Counted from the first letter of the stretch, positions 18,314 through 28,548 are shown. The stretch: DNA of 64,000 bases from Porphyridium purpureum (GCA_008690995.1 VRMN01000007.1:620001-684000); one strand, 5' to 3'. The notes: generated by a model from the sequence alone, not told the origin. A program made the numbers and translations.

Positions 18314-19405
18314 TTATTCTTTCGAGTTGTATCGTGCGCTGGCTTGATGCCAAAACAGCGACCCGCTCATCCAAAATTCCATGGCATGGACGTACGACTC
18401 CAGACCCAGCGGAACCTGAGCAGACAAGTCCACGAATTCTTCGAGCACGAAATTGGTCGACTGAACCACGATATCTGAGGCGTCTTGTACGGTAAATGCA
18501 CCAGCGTTCTTGGTATGGTGCAGGATGCAGAGTACTAGATTGCTGTTGGTGCCATCGCTCACGTCGCGCTTGAGTCCATACAGGTCGTTCACCCAGCTGA
18601 TATGCTTGTTGCACAATTTCTCGAGCTCTGCAATGCACGCGTTGTTGGAAAGCATCTCACAGTCCAATTTCAGGAAAGCACCGGTCATATCAAGGCACGG
18701 ATTCACCGCGCTGAAGTCCATTCTGCGCGGGATGTACTCATTCGGAGTCATGGTTTCTCCTCGAAGATGGAATGAGCGCTCGAAACGCGTCGCCAGCAAG
18801 TATTCCTCCATGTGCTGCGTCCATCGAGCAAGCCAAGCCTCCGACGCCCACGATGTGAATCGAACCATCAGATCCTGCAGTGTCTCAATGAGCACACAGT
18901 CTGTCCCATATTCCTCGAACATAATGTTCAAGACGGGCTGTGGAGCTGGCCATGTCTTGCATGCGCGCAGGCACGCATACGACTGCTCTGCAACACAAAC
19001 ACCCTGTCGGTTCTGCAGAAGTCCAATCATGCGGTCCTCAAGCTCAACAAGCGCCGCGAGGCGCGAGGTATCCGTGATAATTTTCAGATTATCGGACGCG
19101 TCATCATAAGCAAACAACCACAGAGCGAAATCTGACATGAGCTGCAGTTGGTCACGCGTCACATACGGGTACGTACTGGCGATCAGCATGCTAAACCGGG
19201 CGCGCTGCACTTTGGCGTACGCCTTGGATCCCGGCTGAATGAGCCCAAAAGACGTTGCCCATTTGAGCGTCTCGCGAAATGCGTCGTCTTCGTGCGGATG
19301 CACCTGGACGCTCAAGTCACATCGGAGTGCTGGACGCGCATCCTTTTCCTCTGACTCGTGAATGCGTTTCTCGGACGTGATCACTGCCTCTGCCACCTGC
19401 ACCAT
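18314..19405 (-). CDS. Microbial-type class I terpene synthase
   Basis: A 363-residue, all-helical protein without a transit peptide or the N-terminal beta/gamma domains of plant terpene synthases. The first metal-binding motif is DDASDN (Asp101, Asp102, Asp105). The second (NSE/DTE-type) is NDLYGLKRD (Asn273, Asp274, Asp281), with Gly where Ser/Thr is usual. A C-terminal Arg358-Tyr359 pair matches the conserved RY, and Arg227/Arg228 fit the pyrophosphate sensor. By family it would ionise farnesyl or geranylgeranyl diphosphate in the cytosol to make a sesqui- or diterpene. Red algae are known to use this bacterial/fungal-like type. First ATG at 19405; a GTG six codons upstream is less likely. 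Product cannot be predicted. The Gly in the second motif is unusual and may affect metal binding. Confidence 0.85.
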   Translation of the reverse strand: MVQVAEAVITSEKRIHESEEKDARPALRCDLSVQVHPHEDDAFRETLKWATSFGLIQPGSKAYAKVQRARFSMLIASTYPYVTRDQLQLMSDFALWLFAYDDASDNLKIITDTSRLAALVELEDRMIGLLQNRQGVCVAEQSYACLRACKTWPAPQPVLNIMFEEYGTDCVLIETLQDLMVRFTSWASEAWLARWTQHMEEYLLATRFERSFHLRGETMTPNEYIPRRMDFSAVNPCLDMTGAFLKLDCEMLSNNACIAELEKLCNKHISWVNDLYGLKRDVSDGTNSNLVLCILHHTKNAGAFTVQDASDIVVQSTNFVLEEFVDLSAQVPLGLESYVHAMEFWMSGSLFWHQASARYNSKE

Positions 19406-21647
19406 ATTTCCGTCTTTTGCCACGACGCTTCACCCTGCCGAGAACGCTCCGTGTCTGCGAATTTGTGTCCAAGGATACCCAAGATCTCGCGCCAGCTATA
19501 CTGACTCTCGTCTTCCACCTACTTTCCCAGTCCTTGCATCACACAGACGCCGTGCAGCTTTGCGCGGCACCGCAGCCCCTTTATATGCGCCCCGTCGCCG
19601 TGCCACAAGAAGAGCGCATGCTTCGACCGCCTGCTTACATCGCGTATACATGCCACGCACGGCCAATCTCGGAATCAGCCATCTTCCCCACTTGAACTCA
19701 TTCTGCGCGGCGTCCAACCACAGACACACAACAACACCACCAACAGACACACGCGAATCCTCACGCCCGCGCAGTGACTCATCATCATGCCACAATCCTA
19801 CAATCCTACAAACCTTCCAACCTACCCACCGATAAAACTACCCACCAACCTGCCAACATGCCATCATACCGCGTGTAAAGCACACACCGTACGACTCACA
19901 CCATCATCTCCACCACCTCCCACAAACACACATCGGCGCCGCGCACTCAGCACGCGCCGAATTCGAACGTTTGAATGAGACGCTGACGCTGTCACAATTC
20001 GCGCCGCGAGCCGATCCCGTTTTGCAACCGCCGCCACCGTCACCGCTTTACACCGCGCGGCCATGGCGGCAATGCGGCATGCGTATGTCATGGATCAAGC
20101 CATCCGGATGACACACGCGCGAGCACGGGGCCCGAGGCACCACGGAGCAGCTGGCCGCGCAGGTTCGGGCCGACTGTGTGTGTGCTTGTCTGGCTGGTTG
20201 CACAGCTGCCAGCCGCCGGTGGAGTAGTGCAGGCGCAATTGCGGTTTTGTCGTCCTGCTACCGGCTGAATCTCTGCAAGCGCTCGGTCCGAGAAGCGGCT
20301 GAGAATGCTTGTTTTGTGTCCAGCGCACAAAGGGTCGACACTCGAAGAGATGGAAGGCGTCGTTCACTCTGAATCTACTCTAAAGTGACCAGGTATGCCC
20401 CATCTGTCACTTTGCGCCTCCTCAGAGTCGCCTAGCCGTGTGGTCTAACTCACTCTTTCACCCTTCTATGGCGGCATCATCCGCCTCGCCTCAGACGCAT
20501 TCGTCAGCGTAGCTCGTTGTCACCCTGCCTGGTGAAGTGCAGTTCCTCGAACAACCGAAGATTGGCCCGACTCGTGCGACCTGCCGCGACCTCGCCATGT
20601 CAACACGCATTTTTTTGATCCACGATTTCGTCTCACACTGACCAGCTTAGCTTTCAAGGGTTCACAAGTTGTTGCTGGCCGCGGGACACTAACCAAACAT
20701 ACAACTTGATGCAAAGTGATAGTCTCTTTTCCGACCTATTTACACACACCTGTTTTTGTCTGACACGCGCACGTCTTTCCGGTCTGAAGCGCATTTCCTG
20801 TGCGTCATCAGAACGCAAAGAAGAACCTATTCAACTTTCTCAAGCTCACCACACGCGCCTCATACGCGAGAGAACATTGAGCGGACAAATATGATATCAA
20901 GGCGGCGTCCCGTGCTATTCCATTCGTCACAAAACTCTCTACGTGAAGCCCCTGCGTCCAAACCTGATTCGCTCGTCGTCTGGTCCCTTTGATCTTCGCA
21001 AGCATGCGGGATGCAAGTCGTTACTTTAACTTGCCCTCTTGTACCCTGTCGCCCAGGATACGTCACACATTGCAGGGGATAGACTGCACAGGCAATGTGG
21101 TCGCGTAGCGCGACACAGGCAAGCACTCGGCTCCATAGTGCTACTTGACGCGCGGTGCTGGACACCCAAGCCCCTTTCTGCTCTGACCTTGAAAAGCAGC
21201 TGCAAAGGCTATTCCTTGACATGATATTCCTGTCAGCGCCTTGTTGTGCGTTCGCGAACAGACCCAATCGGAGAAGCGTACCCGCTTTCCGGTACGAGGG
21301 CACGACATTTTCCACACCATCTGGCGGCAGCTCTGCGCATAATCTTCTTCTTCCGGATCTCAGACACGACAAAGTGGTCCGTGCTCTTATACTCTTCCTC
21401 CGCACGACAACGAGACGGAACTACTCCATGACCTTGTCTGAAACAACGACGAGCAGGCACAGACACTTGCCAGGCATCACATTCATCCGCCGGGCTTCGC
21501 TGGGCTCTGCTCTGTTCTGCTCTGCTCACCGACATCCACCGACCGGTTCAGCGTTCACGCGTTCGCGTCTCGAGTCGGCGCCGTTCCTCCACGACTGTCT
21601 CACATGACGCTTCGTGCTGTCTCTTCACAGACCAGCCCGTCGCTCCC
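19406..21647. other. 2.2 kb without a recognisable gene
   Basis: Open frames of up to about 180 codons exist on both strands (for example 20860-21405 minus and 21155-21607 plus), but none has a convincing start, a known motif or protein-like composition. A short CTCTGCT repeat sits at about 21500-21530. I see no RNA gene. Confidence 0.4.
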
Positions 21648-22973
21648 ATGTCGACGACGGTTGTGCCACAGCCGAGCACGACGAGAGACGAAGCGGCACG
21701 GGGAGAGAGGCGGAGGTGGATGTTGTGCGCAGGAGACGAGGAGCGAGGAGGAATGATGGGCGGGAGTGAAGCCGCACCTGGCACAGCAGCAACCATGGGA
21801 GAAGATGGAGGAGGGAACTCTGGAAGCTTAGATACAGGGACGGCACCGGGCGAGTCGGTTTCGCCGGGGCCGACGCCGATGGAAGCCTCGGCTGGTTCGG
21901 GTCCTGCTGTGGATCACGAGCAGACGTTGATTGCGGCGTACGCAAAGTTGCAGACGCTGCAGGGGCAGCGGCGGCGTGGGAGCGCGAGATCCGAGCTCGT
22001 GCCGCTGTGGATGAACGACGGCGTGCTGCGGAAGTATATGGATGCGGCAAAGGACTTCCAGCTCGTGCAGGCGGCGAATGGGTTGGAGTATGAAGACGAG
22101 GAGGAATATGTGCGAATGATACAGGAGTGGCTGGATCGTGGCGCATTCGTAGATAGCACCGATGAGGAAGGTTACTCGCCGCTGATTTTGGCTGCCATGA
22201 ATGACTCGGTGGAGGCCACGCGCCTACTGATTGAACGGGGCGCCAACGTCGACTGGCAGAGCCGGGAAGGCGCCACCGCCCTCATGAACGCGTCAATTAA
22301 CGGCAATCAGGAGCTGGTCAAGCTGCTCCTGGACGCCGGCGCGGGCGTCAACCTGCAAGACTGCCGCGGCTTCACCGCGCTCGTATGGGCGGGCGACTAT
22401 GAAAACGACGCGGTGTTTGAAATGTTGCTCGAGCACGGCGCCGACTTGGATCTGCCCGACGGACAGAACAGCACCGCGCTGATGCGTGCGGCTGCGTTCA
22501 ACCACGTGAGCGCCGTCAGAATGCTGCTCAGGAGGAACGCCAAGACGTGGCTCACAGACTCGCTGGGCTTCACGGCCCTCATGTACGGTGCCATTGAAGG
22601 GCACGACCAGGTTGTGCAGGCGCTACTGGAGGGCGCGCTGAATGGGCCGGGCGGCCGCCAGGTGATGCTGCGCATGGTGAATATTGGCAACAACGAGGGC
22701 AATACTGCTCTGATGGAGGCGGCCAACTTTGGCCACGAAAAGGTCGTGCAGATGATTCTGGACCACGGTGGCGACTATCGGTGTGTGAACAAGCGCGGCG
22801 AGAGCGCCGTTGACCTTGCGCGCGCCAGCGGCAAGCGCGGCGTGGTGCGCATCCTCATCAAGGCCATGGTGGACGACGCCGAACGCCGCCAGGCATCTGC
22901 CGCTGCCGCTAAGAGTGCCGCTTCGGCAGATAGTGCCAGCGGTGCCGCGGCTGCGCCCAAGAGTAATTCGTGA
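21648..22973 (+). CDS. Ankyrin-repeat protein
   Basis: A 441-residue protein. The first 120 residues are Gly/Ser/Thr/Pro-rich and disordered. About residues 145-405 contain seven to eight ankyrin repeats, seen from the TALM/SPLILAA first helices (GYSPLILAAMNDSVEATRLL, GATALMNASINGNQELVKLL, GFTALVWAGDYENDAVFEML, STALMRAAAFNHVSAVRMLL, GFTALMYGAIEGHDQVVQAL, NTALMEAANFGHEKVVQMIL). The C-terminus is Ala/Ser-rich. A protein-interaction scaffold; partner unknown. The ATG at 21648 is the first, but a later one near 21754 is possible because the N-terminal residues show no conserved features. It is followed 150 bp later by USE1 on the same strand. Confidence 0.88.
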   Translation: MSTTVVPQPSTTRDEAARGERRRWMLCAGDEERGGMMGGSEAAPGTAATMGEDGGGNSGSLDTGTAPGESVSPGPTPMEASAGSGPAVDHEQTLIAAYAKLQTLQGQRRRGSARSELVPLWMNDGVLRKYMDAAKDFQLVQAANGLEYEDEEEYVRMIQEWLDRGAFVDSTDEEGYSPLILAAMNDSVEATRLLIERGANVDWQSREGATALMNASINGNQELVKLLLDAGAGVNLQDCRGFTALVWAGDYENDAVFEMLLEHGADLDLPDGQNSTALMRAAAFNHVSAVRMLLRRNAKTWLTDSLGFTALMYGAIEGHDQVVQALLEGALNGPGGRQVMLRMVNIGNNEGNTALMEAANFGHEKVVQMILDHGGDYRCVNKRGESAVDLARASGKRGVVRILIKAMVDDAERRQASAAAAKSAASADSASGAAAAPKSNS

Positions 22974-23123
22974 ACGTGCCCGTATGTATCCTATTAAAGG
23001 AACTTTTGCCCACTTGCCTGAATGCCACTCGAAGCCAACGTCCGACCGGGTACAATTTGTTTGGGAGCAAGAGCGCCACACCGGTGGGTGCTTCCTTGGA
23101 GCTTTTAAGCCTCCGGTCTGGAG

Positions 23124-23933
23124 ATGCGTTCTGACTCGCTCGGGGTGCAGCCGCGGACGCCGCCTGATGCGGTGCTCTTCGCCGAGCTCGAGTGGCGGCG
23201 CGCGCTGCTCGAATTTGAGCGTATCTACGTGACACGGCAATGGGTAGGCAGCGGTTCGACGCAAAGTGAGGCGCTGCGCGACCAGCTGCGTGCGCACGCA
23301 GAGACCATGCGCGCGTGTTGTGAGTACATGGCATCTCGGGCACAGCGCGTGAGTGGGCCATGGCCCGGACTGGACAACTTTGGTGCTGCTGGCGATCGAA
23401 GTGCGCACGAGGTCGTTCGCGGGTATGAGATCAAGACGGGTGATATCATGGAGCTCGCAAGTCGCCTGGATGCCGCAAGCTCACAGCTGCAAGCTGCAGG
23501 GAAAGGAGCCGATTCTTTCGACATGCCGCGCGCACAGCTGATGGGTGGTGCGAGTTTACGTCGCCGACGGTCGGCGCACGATGCGGCGGCAGACACGGCA
23601 ACCAGCGATATCCGTCCGGCGCGGCACGTAAAAGACCGAAAGATGAACCCAGAACAGGAGCAGCTCACAGAGGAGCTGCTGGAGATGGTGGGACGGCTCA
23701 AGGAGAACTTTGTTGGGATCAACACGCAATTGAATCGTGACAACGAGCTGCTAGACGAGACCAATTTGGTCCTTGAGCGGAATCTCGGCAAAGTCAAGGC
23801 GAGTCAAGGCAGTCTGGACGCGTTTTCGCGCACCTCGCGCTGGCGCACGCTGCAAATCTACCTTGCTGTGCTCGTTGCGGTCCTGGTGTGGGTTTTTGTC
23901 CTGTTCTTCATCTATGTGACGCGCTTCCTCTAG
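23124..23933 (+). CDS. USE1: USE1-like SNARE (ER retrograde transport)
   Basis: A 269-residue tail-anchored protein. An N-terminal helical region is followed by a disordered Arg/Ala-rich linker. A SNARE helix then starts at about residue 175 (EQEQLTEELLEMVGRLKEN) and runs through NRDNELLDETN to LERNLGKVKA. A single C-terminal membrane segment of about 22 hydrophobic residues ends in FIYVTRFL. The order and the LTEELLxMxxxLKxN start match USE1/p31, the SNARE acting with Sec20 and Syntaxin 18 in Golgi-to-ER vesicle fusion. The zero-layer area reads Asp/Asn rather than Gln or Arg, as in USE1. It is convergent with the CCDC6-like gene. Confidence 0.82.
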   Translation: MRSDSLGVQPRTPPDAVLFAELEWRRALLEFERIYVTRQWVGSGSTQSEALRDQLRAHAETMRACCEYMASRAQRVSGPWPGLDNFGAAGDRSAHEVVRGYEIKTGDIMELASRLDAASSQLQAAGKGADSFDMPRAQLMGGASLRRRRSAHDAAADTATSDIRPARHVKDRKMNPEQEQLTEELLEMVGRLKENFVGINTQLNRDNELLDETNLVLERNLGKVKASQGSLDAFSRTSRWRTLQIYLAVLVAVLVWVFVLFFIYVTRFL

Positions 23934-24358
23934 TTCACACACCACAGCAACTCTCACTCGCATCGTGGCAGAGGGACTGCTGCTGGCATGAGGACTGCGG
24001 CATCGCGCATCGCGCACTTTGCATTCCTTTGCGAAGAGCGTGGCCCAGGTAGTTTGCCATGCCCGGGCTGGTAGCGAGCGCGTGTGTTCATCCATTTGTT
24101 ATAGGATCCAGCGACGAGGCCGCGAGACGACGGAGGCCCAACGCCATCGTACCCACTTCTCAGCCCCGGTCAGCTGCAGAAGAGAAACTCGCGGGTAGCT
24201 AGCGAGCGAGTGGCGGCGAGAATTACTGTGCACAGAGCCGAACACGTACCGACGCCGCGCATCATCCTTAACGACGAGAGTAACTTCGTGGGTTGAACGC
24301 GCTTGAATGCATTTACGCCATCCTGTCTACCTGAAGCAAAAACCCGAACCGCGTACTA
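23934..24358. other. Convergent intergenic region
   Basis: Lies between the 3' ends of USE1 and the CCDC6-like gene. Nothing recognised. Confidence 0.4.
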
Positions 24359-25006
24359 TTAGGATGAGCTGGCCGTTTCGTTCCCGCCCGTCATGCTGAG
24401 GCTGCGTTTGGGTAATGTGTCCCGGTCCGTTTCGCCCGCTTGTGTGTTTGTGCGGGAAGGCGTCGCGTGCGCAGCGACTGAGATCCCGTTGGAGCTTCCG
24501 TTGAGGCGCATGCTGCTGAACGACGGGCTGTGCGGCTGCGACACGGCGCTGGCGGCGAGCAGCGGCGTGGACGAGGTGCTGAGCTGCTCCACGCGCCTCT
24601 CGAGCATAAGCTTTTCGGCGCGGAGCTCGTCGAGCTGGCGCTGGAGCTTGTTGACAATAAACTCCTGCTCCTGCTCCATTTGGTTCTCCAGGTCGACCTT
24701 TTCGTGCTTGAGCTTCTCGAGCTTCATCTGGAGGTTATTTGTGAGAAACTCCTCCTCCTCCTCAATCTGCAGCGCGAGCTTTTCCTTCTCCATCTTGAGC
24801 TGCGCGAGACGCTTCATGAGCGTGTTGCTGATGAGCTCCTCCTCTGCCTCCACCTGCTTCACGCTCTGCGCGACGCTCTCCTTGAGCCGGCTGTACTGCT
24901 CCTCGGCAATGGTGCGGCGGTGCTTCTCCGTGAGCAGCTCGCGCCGCATTTCCAGCAGCTCGCGTCGCAGCTGCTCGGCGTTCATCGAGTCCCACTCCAG
25001 CGCCAT
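24359..25006 (-). CDS. CCDC6-like coiled-coil protein
   Basis: A 215-residue protein. Residues 10-145 form one long coiled coil with the repeated signature of the CCDC6 (H4/PTC, DUF2046) family: EEELISNTLMKRLAQLKMEK, EEEFLTNNLQMKLEKLKHEK and EQEFIVNKLQRQLDELRAEK. The rest is Ser/Thr-rich and disordered. Human CCDC6 is longer (about 475) and works in DNA-damage checkpoint control; here only the core and a short tail remain. The role in algae is not known. Confidence 0.85.
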   Translation of the reverse strand: MALEWDSMNAEQLRRELLEMRRELLTEKHRRTIAEEQYSRLKESVAQSVKQVEAEEELISNTLMKRLAQLKMEKEKLALQIEEEEEFLTNNLQMKLEKLKHEKVDLENQMEQEQEFIVNKLQRQLDELRAEKLMLERRVEQLSTSSTPLLAASAVSQPHSPSFSSMRLNGSSNGISVAAHATPSRTNTQAGETDRDTLPKRSLSMTGGNETASSS

Positions 25007-25085
25007 CCTTCCTTCCCTCCTTCCCCCCCGCCTCCTCGTCCTCTTCCTTTCCTCTTCCTCCTCTCTTCTCTCTTCTCTGTCTCCC
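25007..25085 (-). repeat. GA-rich leader of the CCDC6-like gene
   Basis: A nearly pure CT tract on the plus strand, hence GA on the sense strand, directly upstream of the ATG at 25006. Further upstream are TCTATAAATT (about 25150) and a GGTACAGT word (about 25229). Confidence 0.55.
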
Positions 25086-25263
25086 GCATCTCGCGCACAC
25101 GCGCAAAAACTTCAAGCCGACGACCTCCTTTTTTAACCATCTTTTTAACTCTATAAATTAACACCGGACATGATTAAAATAACGCAGTTTTTTCACTCAT
25201 TATTTAACATGACAGTACTGTGATGAGGTACAGTTATGGAGGTGGGCTGGGGGGGTGGGTGGT

Positions 25264-28083
25264 TTATGCGATGTAGCGGTAGAGCCGTTGGTCGTCGGCG
25301 TCGCGCGCGAGGAATTCGCGGTCGATGAGCGACTCGATGCGTTTCTTGATGTCCTGCGGCGTTGGCGTGAAGCGAGCGCGCACCAGCTCGGTCACCTCGA
25401 TCACCAGGTGGTTGTGCTCCATCGTGCGGCGCGCTTTCATCACGCGCACCACCGCCGCCTCGATTTGCGGCTTGCGGTCCGCCTCGATCTTGCCGCTCGT
25501 CTCCTGCTTCTCCTCGTCGTTCTCCTTTTCAGCAACAACAGTCTGGATCCGCACACGCACAGACTTGTTCCAAAACGCATCGTTGAATGAAAACACGTCC
25601 GCCGGTTGCACGTCCTTCGCGCGCGGCTCCTTGGTCAGCACGCGGTATTTCGCCAGCGACAGCGACTGCAGCGTCCGTTTGAGCTCCGCAGCGGGAACGC
25701 CACTGAGCTCCAGAATCTCTCGGTACGTCATGGCGTCTCTCGAGTTGAACAGCATCAGCACGCACATGCTGTAGGGCGACACCGTCAGTTCGTACTTGCG
25801 CGGCCCAGTCTCTCCACCGGACCCTCCGCCGGCGTTAGCAGCCCCGCTGGACACTGGGCCACGAACACTGCAGCCCCCAAAAAGCCCACGCATCTCTACG
25901 GTGCCCAAATGCCATATCCACGTCAGTTTACGACCCTCTTGGCGGGCCACGTAAAACTGCTCGAACCGGTCAAGCGCTATCCGCACGGACGCCGGCAACG
26001 TCGGCGCTGGTGCCGGAGCACCTGACCCAGCACCCGAACCGGGACCAGAGCCTGCCCTGGACCCAGACGAAAACCCGCCCCCGCCTCCACTATTCCCATC
26101 GGACACGGGCTGGATGGGCCATGAGCCAGTGGTCAGAATCTGGACACTCAACTCGATTGGCATACCGCTTGCCGATCCTGTTCCCTGCTGCTGGCCAGGT
26201 CCATGCCCATGCCGGCCACCGGCACCATCCTCTCGTATACTTTCGCGGAATGCCGCATTGGTGTCCGCGCTCAACTTGATATCGGAAAACATGCTTTCCA
26301 TCTTGGAAGTGTACAAGTAGCCGCACTCGTTCTTGAGTTTCAGCACAAACGCACGCTCAGACTCCTCCGCAAATTTGCTGCTGGAGAGCAGCCGCTTGCA
26401 CAAATGCATTTGGCAGTACTTGGCAAACACGTCCTTGTCCTGCAAAAAGCGAAACAGAACGATGCATCGATTCAGCACGACATCGGTCGAGTTTTCGTCG
26501 TCGGCCTGATGAGCCCCTGAAGTGATGCCGGCGGTTTCACCACCGCCCGCCGCTTTGGCATCCTGCCGGAGCGCTCGGTCGACATACAGTGAAAGGTACT
26601 CTGCCGAGCGGTCGAATGCGTTGAAAAACTGCTCGAACGCCTCATGGATGACGTTCACGTATCGCTTGTCCGGCGTGGTGTTGGTTGCCGTAAGCGCCGT
26701 TCCAAAGGCGGCCGAGGAGGATTCGTACACAGCGGCGACCGCTGCGGCCGCGTCTGCCTCCAAAATTGTCCGAGATGATGCCGCCGCCGAGCCGCTGCCA
26801 CCGCCACCACTGCCGATCATCATCATGCCGACTTCTGGAATTATCGCAAACGACGTCGCCGCAATCCGATCGTACTTTTTCTTCATCTCCAAGACTCGTT
26901 CAATAAATGCCAGCGGATCGTGCGGAGCCAAAGTCGCCGCCGCGCCTTCGCCGCTGCTCTTGCTGTGCGCCCGTGAAGCTGTTTTTGACGAGCCCGCGGC
27001 GCTGGCTCCCGCCGCAGCGGCAGCAGGACTTGGCGATGCGTTGGGGTTCTGCTCTTCCGCGGATATCAGCCGAGTCCCCTGCGCCACAATTTCTTTGCGC
27101 AGGCCCTGCTGAATGATAGCGTCGCCGCCAGCAACCTTGTGGAAAAGAAGGTACATACGCCGCAAGTCTTCGAGCGCATCTATTTGCAGCAGATGGCTGA
27201 GCCCACTCTCCTTTTCGACAAGCACGGCCATTTGGCGCGCCAGCAATTGATCCTCCACGACGGCAATCAGTTTGGGCACAGATGAGCCCATATCGAGGCA
27301 CCGCTCGGCAATGCGACACTCGCTCTGGATACGCTGCTCCACATGGCGGAGAAATTCTGCGCAGGTCATCTCGCTAACCAGGGCGCGGCTCTCTGCAGCG
27401 TAAAACTCTGCGGTGGCCTCGAGTAGCGCGCGCTCAAGGTCGGTCTCGTACACACTCCTACCCACGGCATCGTCGCCCATGTCGAGCAAAATGCCCGTCA
27501 CACTGCGCAGCAGCGCCCAGTCCAGCTCGTCGCAGGCCATGTCGGCGCCGCCCGTGTGATACGAGTACCTGGAACGAGACGCCGTGACAAGCGCCACAAA
27601 CGTGCTTGTCATGCGTGCGCCGATGACCGGATCGCGCACGACAATGTCGCGGAACAATGACACACCGAGCTCGTACACGGGCATTTTCTTTGCGAGCGCG
27701 ACGTATGCGCGGTCCATGTACATAAGGATATCGCGCACATGTGTCATGGCAATACGGAACCAGTGCCACTCGGTGCGCAGCGCGTCTAGCAGCTCGGCCT
27801 CGTTTGCGCCATGCAACCGCGCGGCCATGGTCTGGAGGTATGAGCTGAGCGTCTGCTGAAGCCCATCATACAGCATAGCGCCCTGGTTACAGAGCACCAA
27901 ATTGTATGCATAACGGTATAACTCCTCAAACGACAACGAGCCCGTGTTCCTTGCGAAAATCTGATACAGCGCGTCGCGCAGCGTATTCCATGTTCGCTGC
28001 GCGTAGTCCTTATCCTGCTTTGCCGGGAAATTGAACGGCGCAATCGAGAGCTTACTTGTCTTACTCGGCCGCATGGCCATCAT
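25264..28083 (-). CDS. CUL3: Cullin-3, ubiquitin ligase scaffold
   Basis: A 939-residue protein. The N-terminus has the CUL3 start (DKDYAQRTWNTLRDALYQI, LSFEELYRYAYNLVL), the part that binds BTB adaptors. The cullin repeats and cullin homology domain follow (VLFRFLQDKDVFAKYCQMHL, LCKRLLSSSK, DIKLS). The C-terminal winged helix contains the neddylation site AAVVRVMKARR, Lys883, and ends RLYRYIA as in other cullins. It is about 170 residues longer than human CUL3 (768) owing to low-complexity Gly/Ala/Ser inserts, for example near SSGSRAGSGPGSGAGSGA. It would scaffold RBX1 and BTB substrate receptors. The frame is open further upstream (GTG at 28182), but the first ATGs are at 28083 and 28080 and the conserved N-terminus begins right after. 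Confidence 0.93.
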   Translation of the reverse strand: MMAMRPSKTSKLSIAPFNFPAKQDKDYAQRTWNTLRDALYQIFARNTGSLSFEELYRYAYNLVLCNQGAMLYDGLQQTLSSYLQTMAARLHGANEAELLDALRTEWHWFRIAMTHVRDILMYMDRAYVALAKKMPVYELGVSLFRDIVVRDPVIGARMTSTFVALVTASRSRYSYHTGGADMACDELDWALLRSVTGILLDMGDDAVGRSVYETDLERALLEATAEFYAAESRALVSEMTCAEFLRHVEQRIQSECRIAERCLDMGSSVPKLIAVVEDQLLARQMAVLVEKESGLSHLLQIDALEDLRRMYLLFHKVAGGDAIIQQGLRKEIVAQGTRLISAEEQNPNASPSPAAAAAGASAAGSSKTASRAHSKSSGEGAAATLAPHDPLAFIERVLEMKKKYDRIAATSFAIIPEVGMMMIGSGGGGSGSAAASSRTILEADAAAAVAAVYESSSAAFGTALTATNTTPDKRYVNVIHEAFEQFFNAFDRSAEYLSLYVDRALRQDAKAAGGGETAGITSGAHQADDENSTDVVLNRCIVLFRFLQDKDVFAKYCQMHLCKRLLSSSKFAEESERAFVLKLKNECGYLYTSKMESMFSDIKLSADTNAAFRESIREDGAGGRHGHGPGQQQGTGSASGMPIELSVQILTTGSWPIQPVSDGNSGGGGGFSSGSRAGSGPGSGAGSGAPAPAPTLPASVRIALDRFEQFYVARQEGRKLTWIWHLGTVEMRGLFGGCSVRGPVSSGAANAGGGSGGETGPRKYELTVSPYSMCVLMLFNSRDAMTYREILELSGVPAAELKRTLQSLSLAKYRVLTKEPRAKDVQPADVFSFNDAFWNKSVRVRIQTVVAEKENDEEKQETSGKIEADRKPQIEAAVVRVMKARRTMEHNHLVIEVTELVRARFTPTPQDIKKRIESLIDREFLARDADDQRLYRYIA

Positions 28084-28495
28084 ACCCACACACCAAACGC
28101 CGCTCTGCACACAGCCCAGCCTGGAGCATCCGCCCAGAGAACACCTCGCCCTCACCGCACTCGACGCTGCAGTCCCCCGCACGCTTTCCCCCGCACACGA
28201 ATCCAGCGCTGGATCCAGGTGCTGGCTCTCCCGTGAAGCGCGTGATGCTCGCCGGCGCGCGACGCGACGTCCCTATCCCCACGCCAACACGTGCACAACT
28301 CCACTAGGACACACTCCCCCCTCCCCCTCCCTCTCCCTCTTCCCTCTCGCAGCGCACGCACGCACGCGCGCAGCCTTCACACGCAGCCCGGTCCCCTCTT
28401 ACTAGTAAAACACCCCCCGTTTCATATAAACGCACGTGCGCCCCAAACACACTGAACACCCACCATCCTTGCAAGGTACAGCAGCTCCACAAATC
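28084..28495. promoter_or_regulatory. Cullin-3 upstream region
   Basis: On the plus strand there is a CT tract at about 28312-28350 (GA on the cullin sense strand), a TATA-like TTCATATAAA at 28421-28430 and a perfect G-box palindrome GCACGTGC at 28432-28439. No gene seen. Confidence 0.4.
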
Positions 28496-28499
28496 CACT

Positions 28500-28548
28500 G
28501 GACACCCGCTGAACACCCGCTGAACACCCGCTGAACACCCGCTGAACA
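28500..28548. repeat. Tandem 11-bp repeat
   Basis: ACACCCGCTGA repeated four times head to tail, with a partial fifth unit. A loose copy (ACACTGAACACCC) lies 50 bp upstream. Confidence 0.85.

Noticed and set aside
18314-19405. Prenyl diphosphate synthase
   Set aside because: No second DDxxD; the downstream motif is the NSE-type ND......D and the C-terminal RY of terpene synthases.
20860-21405. Minus-strand 181-codon frame as a gene
   Set aside because: No convincing start, mixed low-quality composition, overlapping frames on the other strand of similar length.
28500-28548. CRISPR-like array
   Set aside because: Units of 11 bp directly adjoin with no spacers, and the genome is eukaryotic.
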